Position numbers and translations under genes: made by a program. Under the pieces are notes generated by a model. The model ran no database searches and had not been told where the DNA came from. It was given only the letters and a program-made list of their open reading frames with translations. Of a DNA stretch of 15,962 bases, positions 7,561-13,207 are shown piece after piece. The stretch's first letter is position 1. The number at the start of each line of letters is the position of its first letter. Source of the stretch: a bacterium (lineage in GTDB: Bacteria; Patescibacteria; Paceibacteria; UBA9973; UBA2103); the NCBI GenBank assembly GCA_021812925.1, contig JAKAMK010000007.1, positions 1-15,962 of the forward strand. Reading direction: 5' to 3'.

Positions 7561-8423
7561 GGCGTCGTCGTAGCGCTCGGCGTCATATAGCGCTGCATGA
7601 TTTCAGTATACAAGTTCGCATCACCGAGCACGTAGGAGGTCGGCGGCACGTCCTCGCTCGGTTTGGCGAGCGCCGCGTAGGACTCTCGGTCCAAGGTCGT
7701 GGTTGCCCGCTCCGCCCCCGCAGCCCATGCAGCGAATGCTGCCGGCGATACGGCATGCACGGTGAACTGCATGCCCGCGAATCCCGTGCCGCTGTAGTTT
7801 CCCGAGAGGCCGTGGTAATCGCCTACGGCGTCCGCCAGGATGGAGAGTTGCGTCTCCATGCCGGGCATCGTCATCTCCTGCCCGGCGAGCTGCGGTATCC
7901 AGAGCGCGTTCATGGGCGCGTCACTCGTCAGAGAGAAATGCACCGGCGTACCGACAGGAATCGTGAGCGTGTTCAGAGTCGCGATACCCTGCGCCGGGTA
8001 GATGAAGAGCCATTTCCAGTCGAGCGAGACGACTTCGATATCGAGCGCGGGCGTCGTGCTCGCTATAGAGCGGTACGGGTCGAGCGCATGCGTCTGCCCC
8101 CACGTTATCGTGGCGAGCACCACGATGATGAGGAGCGGCACCGTCCACCATATGCCTTCTTCTATGGTGTTATGGTCCCAGTTCGGGAAGTAGCGCGCCG
8201 ACGTATTCCCTGCCCGGTAATGCCACGCGACAGCCGCCGTGAGCACGAACACCGGCACGACAACGAGCAGCATGAGCTTGAGCGAGAGCGCCACGAGCGC
8301 CATCTCGCGCGCCGCGATATACCCTTTCGGCGAAAAAAGCACGATGTGGCTGCCGCCGAGCGCAAGCGCGAGGAGCGCAATCGCCCCTAGGATGCCGAGG
8401 ATTATGAGGAAGAGGTAACGCAT
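7557..8423 (-). CDS. cyoA: Cytochrome bo3 quinol oxidase subunit II
   Basis: A 288-residue protein: an N-terminal hydrophobic segment (4-22), membrane helices at about 44-66 and 90-108, then a cupredoxin domain. The Cu(A) ligands of cytochrome c oxidases are missing: residues 208-220 read [13 protein letters not shown], close to the quinol-oxidase form of that loop, and there is no Cys. [11 protein letters not shown] (133-143) is the family's Trp-rich signature. E. coli CyoA is a lipoprotein; this protein has no Cys at all and so no lipobox. ATG 8423 was chosen over a GTG at 8477 because [10 protein letters not shown] begins the signal-like segment and the GTG overlaps the -10 box. First gene of the operon; its TGA overlaps the cyoB ATG. 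Confidence 0.95.
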   Translation of the reverse strand: MRYLFLIILGILGAIALLALALGGSHIVLFSPKGYIAAREMALVALSLKLMLLVVVPVFVLTAAVAWHYRAGNTSARYFPNWDHNTIEEGIWWTVPLLIIVVLATITWGQTHALDPYRSIASTTPALDIEVVSLDWKWLFIYPAQGIATLNTLTIPVGTPVHFSLTSDAPMNALWIPQLAGQEMTMPGMETQLSILADAVGDYHGLSGNYSGTGFAGMQFTVHAVSPAAFAAWAAGAERATTTLDRESYAALAKPSEDVPPTSYVLGDANLYTEIMQRYMTPSATTTP

Positions 8424-8475
8424 GCCTGGACAGCCGCGTGCGAGAGGTACTCGTGCGCACGCGGAAGCTATCGCC

Positions 8476-8481
8476 ACTATA
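8476..8481 (-). promoter_or_regulatory. Candidate -10 box of the cyo operon
   Basis: TATAGT on the minus strand lies directly against the left arm of the inverted repeat 8482-8610. The hexamer 17 nt upstream is TTTTGC, a weak -35. The leader to the cyoA ATG at 8423 would be about 46 nt. Confidence 0.45.
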
Positions 8482-8610
8482 CCCCGTTAGAAGTCTTCGC
8501 AAAAGAAAGTCTAGAGGATTTTCTTTTGGTGTGTTAGCAAGTTTCTCGTGCTACTGAACGAACATCAATACACGAATGTTCCTAAACACGAAGACAGACT
8601 TCTAACGGGG
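8482..8610. repeat. Long inverted-repeat element with three inner hairpins (element 2), between MFS gene and cyoA
   Basis: Perfect 14-bp arms CCCCGTTAGAAGTC (8482-8495) and its complement (8597-8610); a one-base bulge extends them by TATA on each side. Inside are CAAAAGAAA/TTTCTTTTG (8500-8508/8520-8528), TAGCA/TGCTA (8535-8539/8549-8553) and GAACAT/ATGTTC (8560-8565/8576-8581). The right arm touches the MFS stop codon (8611-8613), and the left arm touches the cyo -10 box. The interior is visibly more AT-rich than the surrounding genes. Confidence 0.7.
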
Positions 8611-9843
8611 CTATACCGCGTAGGAGGCTTCCGAGAACGGCTTATACACGACGAGCGCAAGCCAGACGAGCGATACGAGGAGCGCGAACGCCAGTACTGC
8701 CGGCGCTCCGCCCATACCGAGCGCGATGCCGCCGAGCGTCCCTCCAGCGAATATCCCGAGCGATTGTGCGCTCGAGTATACGCCGGTCGCCGCACCTTTC
8801 GCCGAAGGCGGCGCAACCTTGGTGACGAGGGACGGCAGGAGCGCTTCCATGATGGTGAAGGCGGAGAAGAAGAGCGTGAGCGCGATAATGAGCACGACCG
8901 GATTCCCCGCGAAGAACACGAGTGAGGCGAGCGTCGCTGCCTGTACGACGAGCGTCGCGACGAATACCGCGCGCATGCGCTTGTAGCGCTCCGCGAGCAC
9001 GAGCATCGGCACCATGAGCACGACCGCGGCGATGAGCATCGGCACGTAGAAGCGCCAGTCGCCCATGTCTGAGATGTGAAGCGTGCGCGTGAGCAAAGTC
9101 GGGATGGCGAGGAAGCTCGCGATGAGTATGGCCTGGAGCGCGAAGATGCCGAAGTCGAGTTCGAGCAGCCTGCCGTCGGCGAGGACGGACGAAAGCGCGT
9201 TCCACACGGTCTCCCGGTGAGAGACGTGCCGCGCGGAGCGCGGCACGAGGAAGAGCACGATGCCGATGCCGAGGACGGCGAAGAGCGCCGTGAGCCAGAA
9301 CGCGCCCGCGACACCATAGGCGCCTCCGATAATCGGTCCGAGCGCGATAGCGAGCACGAACGATGCGCCGATGGTCACCCCGACGAAGCCAAACGCTTCC
9401 GTGCGTACCTCGTCGCGCGTGAGGTCCGCGACGAACGCGAGCAGGACCGACCCGACCGCACCGATACCCTGCAAGACGCGGCCGAGGAGCACGCCGTATA
9501 TCGAGCCCGACGTTGCCGCGACGACGCTACCGACGCCGAGGAACACGAGCCCGATGACTATCATGGTCTTCCGTCCCACGCGGTCAGAGAGCACGCCGAA
9601 CGGTATCTGCAAGAACCCTTGCGTGAGGCCGTACGCGCCGAGCGCGATGCCGATGAGTTCCGGTGTCGCCCCGCGAAGACGCTCCGCGTACGACACGAAT
9701 ATCGGATAGATCATGAAAAGGCCGAGGAGCCGCGTCGCGAATATCGCGGAGAGCGCGCCGGTAGCGCGCAGCTCGGTACCAGTGAGGTTGTGGCGCACGT
9801 GCGCGCGCGTAGACATGCGCTTCATCCTACCACTCTCGTTCAT
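8611..9843 (-). CDS. Major facilitator superfamily transporter, probable efflux
   Basis: A 410-residue protein with about 12 membrane helices, the standard MFS size. Motif A between helices 2 and 3 is clear: GVLSDRVGRKTMIVIG. LLGRVLQGIGAVGSVLLAFVADL in helix 4 is the drug:proton antiporter-type motif B region, and LGPIIGG resembles motif C, so export is more likely than uptake; the substrate is unknown. Three in-frame starts exist. ATG 9843 has TATACG 7 nt upstream and fits the leaderless pattern of this window; ATG 9816 has TAGGA 8 nt upstream; ATG 9825 lies between. Only the first 9 residues are affected. It stops right at element 2 and is followed by cyoA on the same strand. Confidence 0.85.
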   Translation of the reverse strand: MNESGRMKRMSTRAHVRHNLTGTELRATGALSAIFATRLLGLFMIYPIFVSYAERLRGATPELIGIALGAYGLTQGFLQIPFGVLSDRVGRKTMIVIGLVFLGVGSVVAATSGSIYGVLLGRVLQGIGAVGSVLLAFVADLTRDEVRTEAFGFVGVTIGASFVLAIALGPIIGGAYGVAGAFWLTALFAVLGIGIVLFLVPRSARHVSHRETVWNALSSVLADGRLLELDFGIFALQAILIASFLAIPTLLTRTLHISDMGDWRFYVPMLIAAVVLMVPMLVLAERYKRMRAVFVATLVVQAATLASLVFFAGNPVVLIIALTLFFSAFTIMEALLPSLVTKVAPPSAKGAATGVYSSAQSLGIFAGGTLGGIALGMGGAPAVLAFALLVSLVWLALVVYKPFSEASYAV

Positions 9844-9850
9844 CTGCCTT

Positions 9851-9856
9851 CGTATA
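9851..9856 (-). promoter_or_regulatory. -10 box of the MFS gene inside a terminator T tract
   Basis: TATACG on the minus strand ends 7 nt before ATG 9843. It overlaps the run GTTTTTTATACG that is also the T tract of the upstream regulator's terminator, so terminator and promoter appear to be merged. Confidence 0.4.
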
Positions 9857-9882
9857 AAAAACGCCTTCCGTTTCCGGAAGGC
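9855..9882 (-). terminator. Intrinsic terminator of the XRE-type regulator gene
   Basis: On the minus strand: GCCTTCCG, loop GAAA, CGGAAGGC, then GTTTTTTAT. An 8-bp GC-rich stem, stable tetraloop and T6 tract make this a textbook rho-independent terminator 47 bp after the regulator's stop. Confidence 0.9.
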
Positions 9883-9890
9883 GGTGCTCC

Positions 9891-9921
9891 GCGTCCTGGG
9901 GTCCCTTCGGCCCCAGGACGC
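9891..9921. repeat. 11-bp perfect hairpin upstream of the terminator
   Basis: GCGTCCTGGGG / CCCCAGGACGC around a 9-nt loop, between the regulator stop (9929) and the intrinsic terminator. It has no T tract of its own; it may protect the 3' end or assist termination. Confidence 0.6.
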
Positions 9922-9928
9922 AAGAAGT

Positions 9929-10324
9929 TCAATAATCGGAGGGTTGCTTCTTGCTGCCGCCCGGACGAGTGCGCACGCGGCGCCTCGGCCTATCGTCGGC
10001 GCTCCCGATGCATTCATCCGGCTGCAGCGGCGCATGGTCGGGCACGATGGCCGAGCGGAACCCCAAGGCGATGAGAATCTTGAAGACCGTCTCGTAGTGC
10101 GGCTTCTTCGTCTCACGCCACATGAGCCTCTCGACCGTGGTCTCGCAGAGTCGCGCGTCTTGCGCGACCTGCTGCCAAGTCTTGCCGCACTCCCGTACGG
10201 AGTTCCAGAGCAAGCCCGACAGATCGTCGAGGGATTTTTCACAGTCCTCGACACCGAGCATGATGGCGCGACCCCGGGCCCTTGACCCGGAAGGACGGAC
10301 CAGTTTCAGGACAGATGCTGTCAA
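9929..10324 (-). CDS. Small XRE-type helix-turn-helix regulator
   Basis: A 131-residue protein. Residues 36-93 form a five-helix XRE/Cro-like DNA-binding domain: LLWNSVRECGKTWQQVAQDARL, then CETTVERLMWRE (recognition helix about 60-70), then TVFKILIALGF. The last 35 residues are polar, Arg/Pro-rich and probably disordered. Start chosen at TTG 10324 because GGGAG lies 7 nt upstream; the next in-frame ATG (10261) has no Shine-Dalgarno. The gene has a perfect consensus promoter and a strong terminator, is transcribed alone, and is divergent from the mutarotase. An inverted repeat overlaps its own -35 box, so autoregulation and control of the mutarotase are plausible. The signal sensed is unknown. 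Confidence 0.75.
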   Translation of the reverse strand: MTASVLKLVRPSGSRARGRAIMLGVEDCEKSLDDLSGLLWNSVRECGKTWQQVAQDARLCETTVERLMWRETKKPHYETVFKILIALGFRSAIVPDHAPLQPDECIGSADDRPRRRVRTRPGGSKKQPSDY

Positions 10325-10376
10325 CTTCCCACTCCCTTATGAATGAGGAATACCGGTGAGCAATTCACCGAAGAAC

Positions 10377-10405
10377 ATTATAAACTCTATATAATTGAGT
10401 GTCAA
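10377..10405 (-). promoter_or_regulatory. Perfect consensus sigma70 promoter for the XRE-type regulator
   Basis: On the minus strand, TTGACA (10400-10405), exactly 17 nt, TATAAT (10377-10382): both hexamers match consensus. Transcription should start near 10370, giving a leader of about 45 nt that contains the GGGAG ribosome-binding site of TTG 10324. Confidence 0.85.
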
Positions 10406-10423
10406 GGCGCTCAAAGCGCCTTG
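10403..10423. promoter_or_regulatory. Candidate operator: 9-bp perfect inverted repeat
   Basis: CAAGGCGCT-CAA-AGCGCCTTG. The left arm overlaps the -35 box of the regulator promoter, and the right arm ends 12 bp before the mutarotase -35 box. A symmetric site between divergent promoters, next to a helix-turn-helix gene, fits a repressor operator. No T tract follows, arguing against a terminator. Confidence 0.5.
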
Positions 10424-10435
10424 CGACGCCACACA

Positions 10436-10469
10436 TTGACGCATTGGTACATGCGTTGTATCGTATAGT
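10436..10469 (+). promoter_or_regulatory. Promoter of the mutarotase gene
   Basis: TTGACG (10436-10441), 17 nt, TATCGT (10459-10464). A better -10 match, TATAGT, lies at 10464-10469 but with a 22-nt spacer. GGAGGG upstream of GTG 10499 is a strong ribosome-binding site, unusual for this window. Confidence 0.55.
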
Positions 10470-10498
10470 CTGGCAACAACGAACACGGAGGGATACCC

Positions 10499-11278
10499 GT
10501 GACCGCCTGTACTTACCAAGACCTACACAACTTCGCCCTGTTCTCGCCGGAAGAAGGCGGTTCGCTTCTGAGGTGGAAATACCGCGGCGTGGACATCCTC
10601 AGCCCCGACCACACGGCCATCGTCGGTAACGAAAGCAAGAAGCGCGGCGGCATGCCGCTGTGCTTCCCTTTCGGCACCACCGACCCGCGCTACGACTTGC
10701 CCAAGCACGGCCTGCTGCGGCACACCCCTGCCTCCGTCACGAGAATCGACGGCGTCATCATCGCGAGCCCGAATCTCTTCGGACCGCGCAAAGCGTCGTG
10801 GTGCCGGGTGGAAACCCGGATGCGGTCGGAACCGAACGGCCTGTCGTTCGTACTGTCCGTCCTGCTGCTCGATGAGCCGCTCGAACCGATCTACGCGAAC
10901 GCAGGGCTCCACCCGTACTTCCGTCTGCCGGAAGGACGCATGCGCGTTACCATCGCGGGCAAATCGAAAGAAGATGAACCCGCGGCGAAGCACGTCTATC
11001 AGAACCTGCCAGACGCCGAAACCTTTGACAACCACGGCCGTGCCGAGGTTGTCATCCCAGGTCTCGGCACCGTCACCATGACCACCATCGGCAACGCCTG
11101 GAAACGGGCAGCGCGCCCTCGGTTCGTCCTCTGGACGGACAACGTGCGCGAGTACGCCTGCGTGGAGCCGGTGCTCGGCATGGGTAGCGACTACGGCACG
11201 TCCGCGTGCCCGCGTCTCAAGGTCGGCGAGACACTCTCGATAGGCTGCCGGTTCGAAGTCGAACTCGGCAAGTTCTGA
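10499..11278 (+). CDS. Aldose 1-epimerase-like / hexose-6-phosphate mutarotase
   Basis: A 259-residue galactose-mutarotase-fold protein. GGMPLCFPFG (50-59) followed by LPKHGLLR (67-74) is the signature of the YeaD-like branch. Candidate catalytic residues are H70, H138 (GLHPYF) and the base E223 (VEPVLG). By family it interconverts alpha and beta anomers of a hexose or hexose-6-phosphate in the cytoplasm; the exact sugar cannot be read from the sequence. GTG 10499 is preceded by GGAGGG with 5 nt spacing. The gene is alone, divergent from the XRE-type regulator, and ends in a strong terminator, so it is probably a single-gene unit under that regulator. Confidence 0.88.
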   Translation: MTACTYQDLHNFALFSPEEGGSLLRWKYRGVDILSPDHTAIVGNESKKRGGMPLCFPFGTTDPRYDLPKHGLLRHTPASVTRIDGVIIASPNLFGPRKASWCRVETRMRSEPNGLSFVLSVLLLDEPLEPIYANAGLHPYFRLPEGRMRVTIAGKSKEDEPAAKHVYQNLPDAETFDNHGRAEVVIPGLGTVTMTTIGNAWKRAARPRFVLWTDNVREYACVEPVLGMGSDYGTSACPRLKVGETLSIGCRFEVELGKF

Positions 11279-11299
11279 ACGAGGGATGCAGAGTCTTGG

Positions 11300-11332
11300 A
11301 AACGGTCGGCGCGATTGCGTCGGCCGTTTTCT
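11300..11332 (+). terminator. Intrinsic terminator of the mutarotase gene
   Basis: AAACGGTCGGCGC / GCGTCGGCCGTTT (11300-11312 / 11317-11329) pair over 13 bp with two G-U pairs, loop GATT, then TTTTC. It lies 22 bp after the stop. Confidence 0.85.
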
Positions 11333-11340
11333 CATGCCAA

Positions 11341-11376
11341 AACGACGAACGCTTCCCGAGGGAAGCGTTCGTCGTT
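11341..11376. terminator. Bidirectional hairpin between convergent genes
   Basis: AACGACGAACGCTTCCC / GGGAAGCGTTCGTCGTT: 17 perfectly complementary bases with a 2-nt centre (in practice 16 bp and a CGAG loop). It sits between the mutarotase terminator and the stop of the small SPW-like gene on the minus strand, where it is followed by TTTGG. Confidence 0.7.
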
Positions 11377-11391
11377 CGTGCGTGCGGCACG

Positions 11392-11574
11392 TTAGCTCTG
11401 CATCGGTGCTCCGCCCGTCATCGGCTTTGATGAGCCGCCCGTAGCCGCTGCCCAGAATCCGAGTACTGCGATGACAATACCCGTGATGATGAGCGTGGTC
11501 TGGTCGGTCATACCGATGAAAGGAAGCAAGATGACCCAGAGACCAAGAATGCCGTTTACCCAATCCTGCCACAT
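11392..11574 (-). CDS. SPW-repeat-like small membrane protein
   Basis: A 60-residue protein with two membrane helices. WQDWVNGILGLWVILLPFIG is a typical SPW-repeat half (Trp at the start, GLW, then a Pro-Phe near the helix end), followed by a second helix (TLIITGIVIAVLGFWAAATG) and a short polar Gly/Ser/Pro tail. SPW proteins have no established function; this copy has one repeat unit, whereas many have two. No Shine-Dalgarno precedes ATG 11574; TACTAA lies 12 nt upstream as a weak -10 candidate. It is divergent from the VanY-type gene and ends at the bidirectional hairpin. Confidence 0.7.
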   Translation of the reverse strand: MWQDWVNGILGLWVILLPFIGMTDQTTLIITGIVIAVLGFWAAATGGSSKPMTGGAPMQS

Positions 11575-11615
11575 AATCGATATCGTTTAGTAGCTAATAA
11601 GGTTCCGATCCGCAC

Positions 11616-11634
11616 GAGCGGGGCGAGCCCGCTC
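11616..11634. repeat. 7-bp palindrome in the SPW-VanY intergenic region
   Basis: GAGCGGG-GCGAG-CCCGCTC. It recalls the GAGCGAGCGGGACCCGC text of the cyoC-cyoD spacer. The rest of 11575-11721 has a T7 run (near 11656) and the small hairpin TGTGC-CGGTT-GCACA but no convincing gene. Confidence 0.4.
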
Positions 11635-11721
11635 CCTATATGGTATGCCTAACGTTTTTTTGCGCAATGTGCCGGTTGCACAAGTCAACCCCGACTCCCC
11701 CGCCGTCCGTACGTCCATAGG

Positions 11722-11815
11722 GTATACCCCCACACCAAGCAAACGGATACCTCGAGGCAGGAACCTCCCTTACTCCGATACGTAACCGAGACGATTGCTT
11801 GGTGTGGGGGTATAC
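11722..11815. repeat. Perfect 21-bp inverted repeat (element 3) upstream of the VanY-type gene
   Basis: The arms 11722-11742 and 11795-11815 are exactly complementary over 21 bases; each begins at its outer end with GTATAC followed by a C run and CACACCAAGCAA. The 52-bp interior contains the palindrome CCTCGAGG but no strong stem. The right arm ends in the -10 box (TATACT) of the VanY-type gene, and the left arm carries the same TATAC facing the other way. Confidence 0.8.
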
Positions 11816-11816
11816 T
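11811..11816 (+). promoter_or_regulatory. -10 box of the VanY-type gene
   Basis: TATACT ends 11 nt before ATG 11828. No -35 match at 17 nt and no ribosome-binding site; the leader would be only a few nucleotides. Confidence 0.45.
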
Positions 11817-11827
11817 GGCGAAGACCG

Positions 11828-12745
11828 ATGCGGACCCACTTTTCCATAGAACGGCACCTCTCTTCGTTCGCAGGGATGGCTGCACTCGCATTCCTCTTCC
11901 TCGTGCTCGTATTCGGCGCGGCAAGCTGGTATGGCTACGCACGGCTCACGGCACTTTCGCACGACGTTACCGAAACACGAGCGGAACTCGCCTCCACGAC
12001 TGCGGTAATCGAAGCTAACATCAACACGGCACGTGCCGCCCTCCAACAGCAGAGCCAGAGCGTCGCGAACGTGGAGGCCACGCTCGGTGGCGTACAGACG
12101 CAGGTGAGCTCGGTCACCGGCACGGTGAGCGACTTGCAGAAACTCTCGAGCATCGACCCGCAGCTCCTGAAGAAATACTCGAAGGTCTACTTCCTGAACG
12201 AGAACTACGTGCCGCGCGACCTCTCCGTCATCCCCGCACAGTACGTCTACGATTCCTCGAAACCGCAGCAGTTCCTCACAGAGACGCTGCCATTCCTCGG
12301 CAACATGCTGCTCGAGGCGAAAGCGGATGGCGTGAACCTGTATGTAGACAGCGCCTACCGTTCGTTCGGCACCCAAGCGGCGCTCAAGAGCGAGTACGAC
12401 GTTACCTACGGCGCTGGCACGGCAAACGCCTTCTCTGCCGACCAGGGGTACTCCGAGCACCAGCTCGGCACGGCGGTCGACCTCACGACCACCGGCATGG
12501 GCGGCGGTCTCACGCAGGCATTTGACCAGACGAAAGCGTACGCGTGGCTCACGAATAATGCATACAAATACGGGTTCGAGCTCTCCTACCCGAAAGGCAA
12601 CGGCTACTACGTCTACGAACCGTGGCACTGGCGCTTCGTCGGCGTGAAGCTCGCGACCTACCTCTACACCTCGCACCAGCACTTCTATGACCTCGACCAG
12701 CGCGTCATAGACGCCTACCTCATCAACTTCTTCGACGGGTCATAA
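11828..12745 (+). CDS. Membrane-anchored VanY-type D-alanyl-D-alanine carboxypeptidase (peptidase M15B)
   Basis: A 305-residue protein. A single membrane helix at about 14-36 anchors it with the bulk outside. Residues 41-115 are a likely coiled coil or stalk rich in Ala, Thr, Gln and Val. The C-terminal domain carries the full M15B set: SAYRSF (175-180), YSEHQLGTAVDL with zinc ligands H211 and D218, and EPWHWRF with base E264 and ligand H267. By family it trims the terminal D-Ala from peptidoglycan stem peptides. Start chosen at ATG 11828: TATACT lies 11 nt upstream and MRTHF precedes the helix; the in-frame TTG at 11795 lies inside the inverted repeat. No van resistance genes are nearby, so a housekeeping wall role is likelier than glycopeptide resistance. 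Confidence 0.92.
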   Translation: MRTHFSIERHLSSFAGMAALAFLFLVLVFGAASWYGYARLTALSHDVTETRAELASTTAVIEANINTARAALQQQSQSVANVEATLGGVQTQVSSVTGTVSDLQKLSSIDPQLLKKYSKVYFLNENYVPRDLSVIPAQYVYDSSKPQQFLTETLPFLGNMLLEAKADGVNLYVDSAYRSFGTQAALKSEYDVTYGAGTANAFSADQGYSEHQLGTAVDLTTTGMGGGLTQAFDQTKAYAWLTNNAYKYGFELSYPKGNGYYVYEPWHWRFVGVKLATYLYTSHQHFYDLDQRVIDAYLINFFDGS

Positions 12746-12751
12746 TTACGG

Positions 12752-12777
12752 CACGTCGCACGTAATCGTGCGACGTG
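12752..12777. terminator. 11-bp perfect hairpin after the VanY-type gene
   Basis: CACGTCGCACG-TAAT-CGTGCGACGTG, 6 bp after the stop. The stem is strong, but TACCCC follows instead of a T tract, so it is an atypical terminator or 3'-end stabiliser. Confidence 0.55.
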
Positions 12778-12950
12778 TACCCCGTATGCCCCGTCCATTC
12801 CCGAGAGGGAGAAGATCCGGTTCGGTAGGTTGTCCTTGGTGCGGAACGCGTCCGCGGTAGTGGACTAGTGAAAGCGATAGGTCTTTCCCAACCGAGAATG
12901 AACTACCTTAAGTGTCCCGCCGGCTCTCACCGACTGTCAATTGGAAAAAG
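12778..12950. other. Gene-free stretch with possible structured RNA
   Basis: Part of the 437-bp gap between the VanY-type and SET genes. No frame looks protein-like. Local pairings include TTCCC-GAGA-GGGAG (12798-12811), GCGGA-ACGCG-TCCGC (12841-12855), and a longer-range stem GGTAG+GTTG (12824-12832) with CAAC (12889-12892) and CTACC (12903-12907). It does not show the signatures of RNase P RNA, tmRNA, SRP RNA or a tRNA. Strand and transcription are unknown. Confidence 0.3.
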
Positions 12951-12952
12951 TT

Positions 12953-12981
12953 CGGGATAACCTGTGCATATCCCTGTATAA
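12953..12981. other. Three phased DnaA-box-like motifs
   Basis: Read on the minus strand: TTATACAGG, ATATGCACA and TTATCCCGA, against the consensus TTATNCACA (7, 8 and 6 of 9 matches). They are spaced 10-11 bp apart, one helical turn. GGGATA/TATCCC within them can also pair as a hairpin. This is weak evidence for a DnaA-binding or origin-related site. Confidence 0.25.
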
Positions 12982-13033
12982 CCCTTCGCGGGGCCTTCTA
13001 CGCTACCGCGCGGGCGCAAGGGCGCGCTTCTCC

Positions 13034-13207
13034 AGAACCAGTCTCGAAAATAATGGCCTAGCGAGAGGCGGTTTTTTCGAGCGAGAGCTGCCGGCGCAGA
13101 CCAAAGCGTATCGGGATACGCTGAGGGCGAGCCGTTGCTGCTCGCAGCCGGAAAATCCGCCTCGCAGCGGCCATGGGTTTTCTTAGGTTATTTTCGAGAC
13201 TGGTTCT
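13034..13207. repeat. Long inverted repeat with nested hairpin (element 4), overlapping the SET gene 3' end
   Basis: Perfect 20-bp arms AGAACCAGTCTCGAAAATAA (13034-13053) and its complement (13188-13207). The right arm encodes the last residues of the SET protein (minus strand), so the left arm is an inverted copy of that gene end. Nested inside are GAGGCGG/CCGCCTC (13065-13071/13157-13163) with T-run/A-run flanks, and AGCGTATC-GG-GATACGCT (13105-13122). On the minus strand it would form a very long hairpin beginning at the SET stop codon. Confidence 0.75.

Noticed and set aside
7557..8423. Cytochrome c oxidase subunit II
   Set aside because: The Cu(A) ligand loop lacks both Cys and His ([13 protein letters not shown]), which is the quinol-oxidase form.
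9076..10074. Plus-strand frame of 332 codons opposite the MFS gene
   Set aside because: Charge-rich antisense translation that crosses a strong terminator and the regulator gene.
10523..11572. Minus-strand frame of 349 codons opposite the mutarotase
   Set aside because: Antisense of conserved mutarotase motifs, running through two terminators and the SPW-like gene in another frame.
11587..11718. 43-codon minus-strand ORF with a TATACC box just upstream
   Set aside because: The gap between box and ATG is only 2 nt, the composition is Arg-rich without any pattern, and the overlap with the palindromes suggests chance.
11722..11815. CRISPR or transposon ends as an explanation for the long inverted repeats
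   Set aside because: There are no direct repeats with spacers, no transposase, no clear target-site duplication, and arm sequences differ between loci.
11636..12682. Minus-strand frame of 348 codons opposite the VanY-type gene
   Set aside because: No motif; the opposite strand has the complete M15B active site, and this frame extends through the 21-bp inverted repeat.
11828..12745. Glycopeptide-resistance vanY
   Set aside because: The catalytic motifs fit VanY, but no vanHAX or two-component genes are present; general M15B carboxypeptidase is the safer call.
12778..12950. RNase P RNA, tmRNA or SRP RNA
   Set aside because: The conserved P4 strands of RNase P, the tmRNA ends and the SRP GGAAGCAGC-type loop are all absent.
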